From assembly GCF_024172185.1 (NCBI RefSeq), contig NZ_JAMZEC010000001.1, positions 1,116,001 through 1,180,000 of the forward strand: DNA of 64,000 nt. Reading direction: 5' to 3'. Made by a program: the position numbers and the translations under genes. Below, one piece after another: positions 39,827 to 48,730 of the stretch. This DNA is from Nonomuraea roseoviolacea subsp. carminata (lineage in GTDB: Bacteria; Actinomycetota; Actinomycetes; Streptosporangiales; Streptosporangiaceae). The notes under the pieces were generated by a model. That model was not told where the DNA came from, made no database searches, and saw only the letters and a list, made by a program, of their open reading frames with translations. Each line of letters opens with the position of its first letter. The stretch's first letter is position 1.

Positions 39827-41089
39827 ATGCGCATCAGGGATGTCCAGGTCACACCGGTCGCGTTCCGCGACCCTCCTCTCCTCAACGCCGCCGGCGTCCA
39901 CGAACCGTGGGCCCTGCGGACCGTCGTCGAGGTGATCACCGACGAGGGGCTGAGCGGGCTGGGAGAGACGTACGGCGACCTCGGCCACCTGACCAAGGTC
40001 CGGGAGTGCGCCGAGGCGATCGTGGGGATGGACGTGTACGCGGCCCACGCGATGTACGCCAGGATCGCCTCCATCGTCGGGGACGTCGTCACCGACCTGC
40101 ACGGGCTGACCGGGGTCGCGACCAAGGAGAAGAGCGTCGACCGGGTGTTCGCGGCGTTCGAGGTGGCCTGCCTGGACATCCAGGGCAAGGCCGCCGGGGT
40201 GCCGGTCGTGGACCTGCTCGGCGGGCGCGTGCGCGACGCCGTGCCGTACAGCGCGTACCTGTTCTACAAGTGGGCCGCCCACCCCGGCGGCCTCGTGGAG
40301 CCCGACCGCTTCGGCGAGGCGCTCGACCCCGCCGGGCTCGTCGCGCAGGCGTCGCTGCTCATCAAGGAGTACGGGTTCTCCTCCATCAAGCTCAAGGGCG
40401 GCGTCATGCCGCCCGAGGAGGAGATCGAGGCGATCAAGGCGCTGCACGCGGCGTTCCCCGGCCTGCCGCTGCGGCTCGACCCGAACACCGCCTGGACCGT
40501 GGAGACCTCCGTGCGCGTCGCCCGGGCCCTCGACGGCATGCTCCAGTACCTGGAGGACCCCGCACCGGACATCTCCGGCATGGCGGCCGTCGCCCGCGAG
40601 GTGTCGATGCCGCTGGCCACCAACATGTGCGTCGTCACCCCCGAGCACCTGCCGCCCGCCATCGCCCAGAACGCCGTCCAGGTGCTCCTCCTCGACCACC
40701 ACTACTGGGGCGGGCTGGTGCGTTCCTCGCACATCGCCTCGCTCTGCGGCACGTTCGGCCTCGGACTGTCCATGCACTCCAACTCCCACCTCGGCATCAG
40801 CCTGGCCGCCATGACCCACCTGGCCGCCGCCACCCCGAACCTCACGTACGCCTGCGACACTCACACGCCCTGGCAGGACGGCCAGGACGTGGTCGCATCC
40901 GGCAGCCTGCGCTTCGTGGACGGGGCGGTGCCGGTGCCACCCGGTCCGGGCCTCGGCGTGGAACTCGACCGCGACGCGCTGGCGGTCATGCACGAGCAGT
41001 ACCTGAGGTGCAGGATCACCTCACGGGACGACCAGGGGTACATGCGGCGCTTCGACCCGGAATTCAGCACGCGGCGGGCGTCATGGTGA
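39827..41089 (+). CDS. gudD: glucarate dehydratase family protein (enolase superfamily)
   Basis: A 420-residue enzyme with the glucarate dehydratase pattern: SIKLKGGV (Lys-x-Lys base), metal ligands in RLDPNTAW and YLEDPAP plus ATNMCV, DHHYWGG, and the His of MHSNSHLGISLAAMTHLAAA. It dehydrates D-glucarate (or galactarate) to 5-dehydro-4-deoxyglucarate, feeding KdgD. ATG 39827 is preferred, with GGCGGGG before it; ATG 39812 lies inside the operator and is unlikely. Controlled by the promoter at 39743 and double operator B. Confidence 0.92.
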   Translation: MRIRDVQVTPVAFRDPPLLNAAGVHEPWALRTVVEVITDEGLSGLGETYGDLGHLTKVRECAEAIVGMDVYAAHAMYARIASIVGDVVTDLHGLTGVATKEKSVDRVFAAFEVACLDIQGKAAGVPVVDLLGGRVRDAVPYSAYLFYKWAAHPGGLVEPDRFGEALDPAGLVAQASLLIKEYGFSSIKLKGGVMPPEEEIEAIKALHAAFPGLPLRLDPNTAWTVETSVRVARALDGMLQYLEDPAPDISGMAAVAREVSMPLATNMCVVTPEHLPPAIAQNAVQVLLLDHHYWGGLVRSSHIASLCGTFGLGLSMHSNSHLGISLAAMTHLAAATPNLTYACDTHTPWQDGQDVVASGSLRFVDGAVPVPPGPGLGVELDRDALAVMHEQYLRCRITSRDDQGYMRRFDPEFSTRRASW

Positions 41090-41397
41090 ACACCTGCGTC
41101 GAGCGTTCAGACGCATGACCACGAACACCCGCTCTCTGCCCACGCTCGCAAGGCACTCAGATCGACCACGAGCCACGTCCACCGGCAGCTACTGAAGCCC
41201 CCGTACCGACGCCTCCTGCCACCCGCGAGCACCCCCGCGGCCCCCGGCCCCCGGCCCCCGGCCCCCCACCACCGAACACCACCACGCCCGCGGACCCCCA
41301 GGAGGGCACCACCGGCCGACTCTGAAGACGCATGACCGCCCCGATGGCGGTGAACGGAACCCCATACCCTCTTCCCCACGAAAGGACGGCCGGCCTC
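41090..41397. other. intergenic leader of the hypothetical gene
   Basis: About 300 bp without a clear gene. It contains two copies of AGACGCATGAC (41107-41118 and 41327-41338), a motif that also forms the core of the 27-bp array after the permease gene at 47785-48549, and a Pro/Ala-type C-rich stretch. An ATG at 41332 inside the second copy is an alternative start for the following gene. Confidence 0.5.
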
Positions 41398-42747
41398 GTG
41401 AACGTCGCCTACGTCTACCCCTGGGACGTCGTCGGCGACCCGGCGGCGCCGGAGCGGCTGGCCTCCCTCGGAGTGGAGGCCGTGGCGCTGGCCGCCAGCT
41501 ACCACGCCACCCGCGCCGCCACACCGCACCACCCGGCACACCGCGTCCTCGACGTCCCGCACGCCGCCTTCTACCTGCCCGTACGGTCCTCCGCCTGGGG
41601 CCGCCTGGTGCCCAGATCGCCGTCCTGGACGACACCTGACGCGTACCTCCAGGCGAGCGAAGCCCTGCGCGCCGTCGGCCTCCAGGTGCACGCCTGGACC
41701 GTGCTCACGCACAACTCCGTCCTGGGCCGGGAGCACCCGGACGTCGTGGTGCGCAACGCCTTCCGCGACCCGTACCCGCACGCGCTCTGCCCGTCCTCCC
41801 CCGACGTCGTGGACTACTGCCGGCGCCTGGTGCGCGAGATCCTGGAGGTGGGCCGACCGGACGCGCTGATCCTGGAGTCGTGCGGCCCCATGGGGTACGG
41901 CCACCAGAGCATCCACGAGAAGACAGCCGGGGCCGACTGGACGGGGGTGGACGGCGACCTGCTGTCGCTCTGCTTCTGCACGGCATGTGCCCCGCGCTAT
42001 CCGGCGGGCACCAGGGAGAGAGTCAGAGCAGCGATCGACGACACCCCCGCCAACGCAGCCCCGCCGAGGCCAATGACCCCCGAAGCAACACAGGACAGAG
42101 CCCCCACCCCGGAAGCGACGCAGGACAGAGCCCCCACCCCCGAAGCGACGAAGGACAGAGCCCCCACCCCCGAAGCAACACAGGACAGGTCGTCCACCTC
42201 GAAAGTGGCACAGGACAGACCACCGGCCTCCGGACCAGCACCTGCCGGGCCACCCGCACCCGGAACAGCACACGACGCCCCATTCGGCTCCGTGGAGGAA
42301 GCCTTGGGCCCGCTGGCGGCCGACGTACGCGCGCAACGCGTCAGCCTGTCGACCTCGCTCCGCCAGACCCTCATCTCGACAGCCCGCGAGGCCGCACCTG
42401 ACGTGCCGATCACCATCCACGCCAACCCGGACCCGTGGGCCACCGGCGCCTTCGCCGCCCTCCCCAACGGCGAACCGGAGGCTGACGTGCTGGTGGCCAA
42501 CTGCTGGGGCGACCCCGCCACGGACACGACCCGCCTGACGAAGCTCCTGGAACTGTGCCGCCCGGGTCAGCGCGTCGGAGCCTACGTCCTCGGCCTGCCT
42601 CCCCGCCCGGCAGACCCGGAAGCCCAGGCGGAGCTCCTGAGGGCCTACGCCGAAGCGGGCGCCTCGGAGTTCCACCTGTACCACGCAGGACTGGCATCCC
42701 CGCGCCGCCTGTCGGCCATGAAACAGGCCCTGCGCCTGATCAACTGA
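41398..42747 (+). CDS. uncharacterised TIM-barrel-like protein with internal repeat
   Basis: I do not recognise a characterised family. The protein (449 residues from GTG 41398; 471 from ATG 41332) begins VNVAYVYPWDVVGDPAA and resembles an unnamed Ala-rich actinobacterial family as remembered, whose starts favour 41398; AAAGGA lies 11 bases upstream. Features: conserved YHATRAATPHHPAHR, HAWTVLTHNSVLG, ALCPSSPDVVDYC, ILESCGPMGYGHQ followed by HEKTAG, then a Cys cluster LCFCTAC. Alternating hydrophobic strands and a late HANPD motif suggest a beta/alpha barrel, perhaps a glycosidase relative. A Pro/Thr-rich repeat (about residues 225-275) interrupts the chain. Being the last gene of the uronate island, it may act on sugar, but no function can be assigned. 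Confidence 0.75.
   Translation: MNVAYVYPWDVVGDPAAPERLASLGVEAVALAASYHATRAATPHHPAHRVLDVPHAAFYLPVRSSAWGRLVPRSPSWTTPDAYLQASEALRAVGLQVHAWTVLTHNSVLGREHPDVVVRNAFRDPYPHALCPSSPDVVDYCRRLVREILEVGRPDALILESCGPMGYGHQSIHEKTAGADWTGVDGDLLSLCFCTACAPRYPAGTRERVRAAIDDTPANAAPPRPMTPEATQDRAPTPEATQDRAPTPEATKDRAPTPEATQDRSSTSKVAQDRPPASGPAPAGPPAPGTAHDAPFGSVEEALGPLAADVRAQRVSLSTSLRQTLISTAREAAPDVPITIHANPDPWATGAFAALPNGEPEADVLVANCWGDPATDTTRLTKLLELCRPGQRVGAYVLGLPPRPADPEAQAELLRAYAEAGASEFHLYHAGLASPRRLSAMKQALRLIN
42074..42222 (+). repeat. 30-bp in-frame tandem repeat inside the hypothetical gene
   Basis: (C/A)AGGACAG recurs at 42091, 42121, 42151, 42181 and 42211, an exact 30-bp period encoding TPEATQDRAP-type decapeptides. The first three to four copies are nearly identical, the last diverged. 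The frame stays open. Confidence 0.95.
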
Positions 42748-43120
42748 CCCCGACCACGCGACAAGCCCCCACCCGACCAACTCACCCCGACCACATGACA
42801 CGCCTTCACCTGACCAACTCCGCCCCGCCACGCAGCGCACCCTTCACCTGACCAATTCGGCCCGACCACGCGACAAGCCTCCACCCGACCAACTCCGCCC
42901 CGCCATGCAGCGCGCCCTTCACCTGACCAACTGACCCCGACCACATGACACGCCTTCACCCGACCAACTCCGCCCCGCCACGCAGCGCGCCCTTCACCTG
43001 ACCAACTGACCCCGACCACATGACACGCCTTCACCTGACCAATTCCGCCCGACCACCCGACAAGCCTCCACCCGACCAACTCCGCCTGGCCACGCAGCGC
43101 ACCCCTCCACCCGACCGACA
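42736..43120 (+). repeat. 37/38-bp tandem array beginning inside the 3' end of the hypothetical gene
   Basis: The core CTGA(C/T)CAACT begins at 42736 (last codons of the gene, including its stop), then at 42773, 42810, 42848, 42885, 42923, 42960, 42998, 43035, 43072 and 43111: eleven copies spaced 37-39 bp, many nearly identical over the full unit and in an alternating two-type pattern. Beyond the stop it is non-coding. There is no unique spacer, so it is not CRISPR. Confidence 0.95.
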
Positions 43121-43259
43121 CCCCAGTTGATCTGGTCAGCGACCGGCGCCGCGCACGAGGCCGCTTGGCAGCGGGACGCGGTCAGTCCTGGCCGCGCCGC
43201 GCACTCTCACGCGATAAACCCGGTGACGTCGCCGATCGTCCCCGGGATACTGGTCGCCC

Positions 43260-44006
43260 ATGAATGAGGTCCAACTGGTCGTCGCCCACTCCGAGCGCGC
43301 AACTCTGCGCGTCGGCGACGTGTTCCTGAAGGTGGACGCCGATCAGGCGCGTATCGACGCCGAGGTCGAGGCGATGGCCCTGGCGCCGGTGCCGACCCCG
43401 AAGGTCCTGTGGCACAAGCCGCCGGTGCTCGCGATCGCCGCAGTCCCGGGGACGGCGCTCGGCCGCCTCGGCGAGCCGTCGCCCGCCTCCCCGGCGGCGT
43501 GGGCCGCTGCGGGCGCCGCCATCCGCAGGTTGCACGAAGCGCCGTTGCCGCCCAAGCCCGGCCGGGCCGGCCGAGACCTCGACGAGTTGGCGGCGGACCT
43601 CGATGGCGAGTGCGAGTGGCTCATGACGAACGGCGTCCTGCCCGCGGACCTGGTCACCCGCAACCGCCAGGTCGCCGAGGCCGCGCTCCGGCCGTGGACT
43701 CCAGCCTTCACCCACGGCGACCTGCAGATCACTCACGTGTTCACCGACGACGACAGGGTCACGGGCATCATCGACTGGTCCGAGGCGGGCCAAGGTGACG
43801 GCCTGTTCGACCTCGCCACCTTGACGCTCGGACACGAGGAACACTTGGGCGACGTCGTCGCCGGCTATGGCACCGACGTCGACCTCGACGTGATCCGTGC
43901 GTGGTGGTCGTTGCGCAGCCTGCTGGGAGTGCGCTGGCTGATCGAGCACGGTTTCGACCCGTTCGCACCGGGCTGTGAGGTCGACGTGCTGAAATCCCGG
44001 CTGTGA
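43260..44006 (+). CDS. aminoglycoside phosphotransferase (APH) family protein
   Basis: A 248-residue small-molecule kinase of the APH/choline kinase fold. The catalytic loop is FTHGDLQITHV (Asp in HGDL is the base; the following Asn position is replaced by His/Thr), and the metal motif is GIIDWSEAGQGD. The N-lobe is short with Lys in VFLKVDAD as the ATP lysine. Such proteins phosphorylate hydroxyl groups of antibiotics, sugars or cofactors; the substrate here is unknown, and resistance should not be assumed. It stands alone between two repeat arrays; GC and codon use look like the neighbours. Confidence 0.88.
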   Translation: MNEVQLVVAHSERATLRVGDVFLKVDADQARIDAEVEAMALAPVPTPKVLWHKPPVLAIAAVPGTALGRLGEPSPASPAAWAAAGAAIRRLHEAPLPPKPGRAGRDLDELAADLDGECEWLMTNGVLPADLVTRNRQVAEAALRPWTPAFTHGDLQITHVFTDDDRVTGIIDWSEAGQGDGLFDLATLTLGHEEHLGDVVAGYGTDVDLDVIRAWWSLRSLLGVRWLIEHGFDPFAPGCEVDVLKSRL

Positions 44007-44040
44007 TGCTGCGCGGGGCTTGACGGCCAAAAGGAGTCCA

Positions 44041-44285
44041 ACCGACATCACCGCTTGACCCGCATACCCCAAACACCCAGCACCACATCACCGCCTGACC
44101 CGCACACCCCAAACACCCAGCACCACATCACCATCAGACCCGCACACCCCAAACACCCAGCACCACATCACCATCAGACCCCCACACCCCAAACACCCAG
44201 CACCACATCACCATCAGACCCCCACACCCCCACACCCCCACACCCCAACACCCCAACACCCCAACACCCAGCAGCACATCGGCGT
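44041..44285. repeat. 40-bp tandem repeat between convergent genes
   Basis: AAACACCCAG recurs at 44071, 44111, 44151 and 44191 and CACCACATCA at 44081, 44121, 44161 and 44201: an exact 40-bp period over about five units, ending in a CACACCCC-rich degenerate stretch. One strand is almost free of G. It lies between the APH gene and the convergent response regulator gene; 44286-44422 shows nothing further. Confidence 0.93.
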
Positions 44286-44422
44286 TTGACCTCTGCGGTC
44301 CAGACACCCGGCGGTACATCAGCGCGGATACCGCGCTTCGCCGGGTTACGTCCATCACGATGTATGGGACCCCTGACCAAAGACAGACGCACGCCCGAAG
44401 TGACGCCCACACCCCTAACCGG

Positions 44423-45064
44423 TCACCGCACCGGCTCCACCAGCCCGCTCTCGTAGGCCGCGATGACCAGCTGAGCACGGTCCCGGGCCTCCAGTTTGGC
44501 CAGGAGGCGAGTGATGTGGGTCTTGACCGTCGCCAACGTCACGTGCAGGTGTCCGGCGATCTCCGTGTTCGAGAGCCCTCGGGCGATGAGCACGAGAACA
44601 TCGCGTTCCCGCTCGGTCAGCCCGTCCAATCCCTTCGGCCGCACCGAGACCGGCGTACGGCTGAACTCCTCGATCAGCCGACGCGTCACAGACGGAGCGA
44701 GCAGCGCCTCACCACCGGCCACCACCCGAATGGCCGTCACCAGGTCAGCAGGCGGCGTGTCCTTCAACAGGAACCCGCTCGCCCCGGCCCGAAGCGCGTC
44801 GTACACATACGCGTCGAGATCGAACATCGTCACGATCAAGATGCGGGAGGCGTCACCGATGCGCCTGGTGGCCTCGATGCCGTCCATCTCCGGCATGCGG
44901 ACATCCATCAGCACCACGTCGGGGCGTTGCTCCAGGGTGACGGCCACCGCTTCGGCCCCGGTGGCGGCTTCGCCGACAACGGTCAGGTCCGGCTCCGAAT
45001 CGACCAGCACCTTGAAACTTCCCCTGAGCAGCGCCTGGTCGTCGGCCACGACCACCCGGATCAT
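44423..45064 (-). CDS. NarL/LuxR family response regulator
   Basis: A 213-residue two-domain regulator. The receiver (residues 1-120) has the acidic pair VVVADDQ, the phosphoacceptor Asp in VVLMDVRMPEMDG and Lys in FLLKDTPP. The C-terminal LuxR-type HTH reads LTERERDVLVLIARGLSNTEIAGHL with TVKTHITRLLAKL. The ATG overlaps the stop of the sensor kinase gene by 4 bp. It probably controls the divergent ABC exporter through the palindrome at 47017-47032. Confidence 0.95.
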   Translation of the reverse strand: MIRVVVADDQALLRGSFKVLVDSEPDLTVVGEAATGAEAVAVTLEQRPDVVLMDVRMPEMDGIEATRRIGDASRILIVTMFDLDAYVYDALRAGASGFLLKDTPPADLVTAIRVVAGGEALLAPSVTRRLIEEFSRTPVSVRPKGLDGLTERERDVLVLIARGLSNTEIAGHLHVTLATVKTHITRLLAKLEARDRAQLVIAAYESGLVEPVR

Positions 45065-46956
45065 GAAGCACTCCCGTAGGGCAAGGTCGCCAGCACGCGA
45101 AACCCTCCGCCGGGGATCGTCCCGGCTTCGAAGGCTCCACCGAACATCGCCACGCGCTCCCTCATCCCGATCAGCCCATGACCGGCCCCTTCCACCGCCG
45201 GCTCGCCGCCGGCCAGCCCCGACCCGCCATGCCTGCTTCCTGTGGGCGCATCACGGCTTCCCATGGACACACCACGATTTCCTGTAGCCAGACCACGGCC
45301 CGCCGCCCGGTCATTCGTCACCTCGATCCGCACCTCACTGGAGCCGGCCACCACGGACACCCTGCAGCGAGTCGGCGCCGCGTGCTTGGCGACGTTGGTG
45401 AGCGCCTCCTGGACGATCCGATACGCCGACAACTCCACACCTTCGGGCAGGCGCCTCTCCCCCGAGGCCCCTCCCGGGCGCCCGCTCCCCTCCCGCTCCT
45501 CAGCTACGAGGTCCTCGGCGCCCGACTCTCCCATGGACGCTGCGGCCCCGTCTCGCGGCACGGGATGCCTACCGCCAGACCCCACAGGCCCTCCGTCACC
45601 AACCGGACCCCGGTCCCGAGGTCCCACGCCTCTCCCTGAAGAAACCCGGCTTCCCGCTTCCGGCCCCACAAGTCTGCCGCCAAGAGCCGGACTTCCGCCT
45701 CCTGCCTCAACAGGCCCCGCGCCAGATGAACCCCCGCCGCCCGCTCCCACGAGCCCTTCGCCGGAAACCGGAATTCGGCCCTCAGCTCCCACAGACCTCA
45801 CGCCAGAGACCGAACGTCCACCTTCAGGTCCCACAGAACTCCTGTCAGGAACCGGACCGCCGCCCTCGGCACCCACAGAACTCCTGTCAGGGGCGGAACT
45901 CCCCGCTCCCGACCTCAAAGGCCCTCCCTCAGGAACCGGACCCCCACCCTTGGCCCCCACAAGCCTGCCGCCAGGAACGGGAGTTCCTCCGCGCAGTCCG
46001 ATAGACCCTCCATCAGAGAGGTGACTCCCTCCCATGGCCGCACTCCCAACCCCCGACGGCGGCTTCACTCCCCCAGACGCGGCATCGCCTTCCACCCCCA
46101 CGGAGGTGAACCGCAGGTCCAACTCGACCTCCACCCCGGCGAGCCGAGCACGTTCGGCCAGCTCACGAATCCCGTTGAGCCTGGGAAGGGGCCCTCGATC
46201 CGGGTCGTCCTTGGAGCGGAGGACGCCGAGCAGATGGCGCATCTCGACCAGTGCGCCGCGGCTGACCGTCTCGATCACCTTCAAGGCGTCGTGCGCCTCT
46301 TCCGGCTTGCTGCGCACGACATGGTTGGCCACGCCCGCCTTCACCGCGATCAGCCCCACGCTGTGCGTGACCACGTCGTGCAGCTCGCGCGCGATGCGCA
46401 GTCGTTCCTCCGTCACCTTCTGTTCGGCAAGGCGCTCGGCGTCGCGCGCCGCGTACGTTCTGCGTTCGCGTACGGCACGCCCGACCGTCCAGGAGCCTCC
46501 CAGAGCGGCGATGCCGAGCAGCGGCACGTCGAGATGCGCGAACCAGGAGGGGGCGCCCGGTTGTGGGGATCCGCCCATCGCGACGAGCCCCACAAGCGTG
46601 ATCAAGGTCAGCACGGCGATCGCCATGGTGGGCGCCAGAGCACCTCGATCGTCGGTGAGCGCCACGATGTACAACGCGTAAGCGGGCGCGACGTACGCGA
46701 TGCTCACGACTCCCAGCACCACGGCGGCCACGGACACCGTCAGCACCAGGCAGAAGACCGGCACGGGCCACACGCGCCGCAGGGCCAGCGGCAGCCCGAG
46801 ACCGAGACAGACGGCGAGCCGGGCCCACGGCACATCGAAGGTCGGCGTGGGCGCCATCAGGAAGACGAACGAGAAGCACAGCCCGGCCACCAGGTCGAGC
46901 ATGACCAACTGGCCCCGGCTGAGGCGCCTGGCGAAGAGGGGGTTCGGCTCGTGCAC
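45061..46956 (-). CDS. sensor histidine kinase with a long repetitive insertion
   Basis: A 631-residue kinase of the NarX/DesK type (usual length near 400). About five or six membrane helices fill residues 15-170; the phosphoacceptor His is in RELHDVVTHSVGLI, the N box in EALTNVAKHA, and the G box in GHGLIGMRERV. Between the dimerisation region and the ATPase lies an extra segment of about 200 residues made of some twelve degenerate 14-15-residue repeats of GAEGGGPVPDRSSV type, and a second short repetitive insert precedes the G box. All catalytic boxes are intact. GTG 46956 is the likely start, though no good ribosome site is seen and ATG 47010 is possible. It pairs with the response regulator at 44423. 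Confidence 0.9.
   Translation of the reverse strand: MHEPNPLFARRLSRGQLVMLDLVAGLCFSFVFLMAPTPTFDVPWARLAVCLGLGLPLALRRVWPVPVFCLVLTVSVAAVVLGVVSIAYVAPAYALYIVALTDDRGALAPTMAIAVLTLITLVGLVAMGGSPQPGAPSWFAHLDVPLLGIAALGGSWTVGRAVRERRTYAARDAERLAEQKVTEERLRIARELHDVVTHSVGLIAVKAGVANHVVRSKPEEAHDALKVIETVSRGALVEMRHLLGVLRSKDDPDRGPLPRLNGIRELAERARLAGVEVELDLRFTSVGVEGDAASGGVKPPSGVGSAAMGGSHLSDGGSIGLRGGTPVPGGRLVGAKGGGPVPEGGPLRSGAGSSAPDRSSVGAEGGGPVPDRSSVGPEGGRSVSGVRSVGAEGRIPVSGEGLVGAGGGGSSGAGPVEAGGGSPALGGRLVGPEAGSRVSSGRGVGPRDRGPVGDGGPVGSGGRHPVPRDGAAASMGESGAEDLVAEEREGSGRPGGASGERRLPEGVELSAYRIVQEALTNVAKHAAPTRCRVSVVAGSSEVRIEVTNDRAAGRGLATGNRGVSMGSRDAPTGSRHGGSGLAGGEPAVEGAGHGLIGMRERVAMFGGAFEAGTIPGGGFRVLATLPYGSAS
45480..46090 (-). 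repeat. degenerate ~42-nt coding repeat in the kinase
   Basis: The segment coding for the kinase insertion consists of about twelve imperfect units of 42-45 nt. The frame is retained throughout. The copies are more diverged than in the other arrays of the window, so this one is probably older. Confidence 0.8.
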
Positions 46957-47016
46957 GCGTAGACGGTAGCCAACATGCCCGCCTCCGCACGTCAACCCAG
47001 GGTCTGACATCAAGGT

Positions 47017-47032
47017 TCGGACCGTGGTCCGA
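47017..47032. promoter_or_regulatory. palindrome between kinase and ABC exporter
   Basis: TCGGACCGTGGTCCGA is a 16-bp dyad with 7-bp perfect arms, located in the gap between the divergent kinase and ABC genes, 37 bp before the ABC start codon. A further GGTC at 46991 and GACC nearby extend the symmetry. It is a good candidate site for the NarL-type response regulator. Confidence 0.55.
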
Positions 47033-47068
47033 TGTGCCGCCGACCCGCCGTACCCCATCCTCGACGAC

Positions 47069-47788
47069 GTGATCCGACTCCACCACCTCACCAAGCGCTA
47101 CGGCGACACGCTCGCCGTCGACGACCTGTCCTTCACCGTCGAGCCCGGCCACGTGACCGGCTTCCTCGGGCCCAACGGAGCCGGGAAGTCGACGACGATG
47201 CGGCTGATCCTCGGCCTCGACACTCCCACCTCCGGCGAGGCCCTGGTCAACGGCCGGCCCTACACGACCTTGCGCAGGCCGATGGCGCAGGTGGGCGCGT
47301 TGCTCGACGCCGGTGCGGTGCACGGCGGCCGTACCGCCTACCACCATCTGCTCTGCCTGGCCCGCACCAACGACATCGGGGAGCGGCGTGTGGCCGAGGT
47401 TCTCGACCTGGTCGGCCTGACCGGCGTGGCGCGAAGACGCGTGGGCGGGTTCTCCCTCGGCATGAGACAGCGGCTCGGGATCGCGGCGGCGCTCCTGGGC
47501 GACCCGCGCGTGCTCATGTTCGACGAGCCGGTCAACGGCCTCGATCCCGACGGCGTGCGCTGGATCCGCGACCTCATGCGCTCACTGGCCGCCGAGGGCC
47601 GCACCGTCCTGCTGTCCAGCCATCTCATGAGCGAGATGGCCCTGACGGCTGACCGCATCGTCATCATGGGCCGCGGCAAGCTGATCGCCGAGGCCACGAT
47701 CCAGGAGCTCACCACCCGCTATCCCACCCTCGAGGACGCCTATCTCGCGCTCACGGCCGGCAGTGTGCAGTTCGGAGCCGCGCGATGA
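47069..47788 (+). CDS. ABC transporter ATP-binding protein (drug/lantibiotic exporter type)
   Basis: A 239-residue ATPase. Walker A is GPNGAGKST, the signature is FSLGMRQRLGIAAALL, Walker B is VLMFDEPVNGLDPDG and the switch His is in LLSSHLMSEM. GTG 47069 (VIRLHHLTKRYGD) is chosen because it starts at the conserved beginning of such proteins; there is no clear ribosome site. It energises the two permeases that follow. Together with the divergent two-component system it forms a sensor-exporter module often linked to antibiotic or envelope stress; the substrate is unknown. Confidence 0.94.
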   Translation: MIRLHHLTKRYGDTLAVDDLSFTVEPGHVTGFLGPNGAGKSTTMRLILGLDTPTSGEALVNGRPYTTLRRPMAQVGALLDAGAVHGGRTAYHHLLCLARTNDIGERRVAEVLDLVGLTGVARRRVGGFSLGMRQRLGIAAALLGDPRVLMFDEPVNGLDPDGVRWIRDLMRSLAAEGRTVLLSSHLMSEMALTADRIVIMGRGKLIAEATIQELTTRYPTLEDAYLALTAGSVQFGAAR

Positions 47789-48549
47789 GAGCGGTCATCT
47801 CCTCGGAGTGGTTGAAGCTCCGTTCTGTCGCCTCGACCTACTACGCGCTCGGAGCGGCCGGCCTCATGGTCGTGCTGGGCGTGGTGTGGAGCGTCTATGC
47901 GAGCGGGCTGGCGGACGAGCGCGGCTCCGTCCGGGCAGCGGCCCCGGAGGAGGGCTTCCTGCCCCTGGTGCAGATCAGCCTGGCTGTCATCGGAGTGCTC
48001 GCCATCACGGCCGAGCACGCCACCGGGATGATCCGTACGAGCCTCACGGTCGTGCCCAGGCGAGGTGTCCTGCTGTTCGCCAAGACGGCGGTCGTCACGG
48101 TCGTGACGTTCGCGGCGGCGACCGCCATCATCATGACCACGTACGCGGTGAGCAGACTGCTGGCGGGCGAGCGGCGGCTGGGCTTCAACGAGTCCTCGTT
48201 CGCCGAGGACGTGCCGACGCTGCTGGCCGCGGGGCTGTCGGTGACCGTGCTGGCGATCGTGGGTCTCGGCCTCGGCGCCGCCGTCCGCTCCACCGCCGGG
48301 GCGCTCGTGTCGGTGGTCTCGCTGCTGTTCGTCCTGCCCGGAATCGCCAACTACCTCCCCGCGCCCTGGAACACCAGGATCGCGGCCTTCATGCTCCCCA
48401 ACCTGACGCCGCAGCTCACCGGCGAGCGCCTCTCCAGACGACTGGGCGACGGAATCCTCCCACCCTGGGCCGCCCTGCTGGCTCTCCTCGCCTATGCCGC
48501 GGTGGCCCTCGGGGCGGGCCTGCACATGCTCAGCAAGCGAGACGCATGA
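47785..48549 (+). CDS. ABC-2 type permease
   Basis: A 254-residue membrane protein with six hydrophobic helices and N-terminus MRAVISSEWLKLRSVASTYY, typical of ABC-2 exporters of actinobacteria. ATGA overlap with the ATPase gene. It is paralogous to the next permease (both have SEWLK-RSV, VLAIT-E-ATG-IRTSLT-VPRR). Its last codons, SKRDA and stop, start the 27-bp array that fills the gap to the second permease. Confidence 0.92.
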   Translation: MRAVISSEWLKLRSVASTYYALGAAGLMVVLGVVWSVYASGLADERGSVRAAAPEEGFLPLVQISLAVIGVLAITAEHATGMIRTSLTVVPRRGVLLFAKTAVVTVVTFAAATAIIMTTYAVSRLLAGERRLGFNESSFAEDVPTLLAAGLSVTVLAIVGLGLGAAVRSTAGALVSVVSLLFVLPGIANYLPAPWNTRIAAFMLPNLTPQLTGERLSRRLGDGILPPWAALLALLAYAAVALGAGLHMLSKRDA

Positions 48550-48702
48550 CGAATTCTCAGCAGGCGCAACGCCTGACCGCCCCGCGAGGAGCGAAACGCA
48601 TGACGCCTGCTCAGTCAGGGGAACGCCCGACACCCCTTCCGATTTGGGGAACGCACGCCACTCCTCGGGCCGTGAGACGCATGACCTCCTCCACACCCAC
48701 CA
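48541..48702 (+). repeat. 27-bp degenerate tandem array beginning at the permease stop
   Basis: The core RACGC(M)TGAC begins at 48541 (covering the stop codon), 48568, 48595, 48622, 48650 and 48676: six units at 26-28 bp spacing. Only the first ten bases of each unit are well conserved. It occupies most of the 181-bp gap between the two permease genes. Confidence 0.8.
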
Positions 48703-48730
48703 CGGCCGAACGCTCCCGGAGACGACTCCT

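Noticed and set aside
42736..43120. Possible CRISPR array
   Set aside because: Units repeat along their whole length at 37-39 bp with no unique spacers, and no cas genes are present; the array starts inside a coding end.
44041..44285. Possible CRISPR or Cys-rich repeat gene
   Set aside because: The whole 40-bp unit repeats without spacers and all frames give only His/Pro/Thr translations of the repeat.
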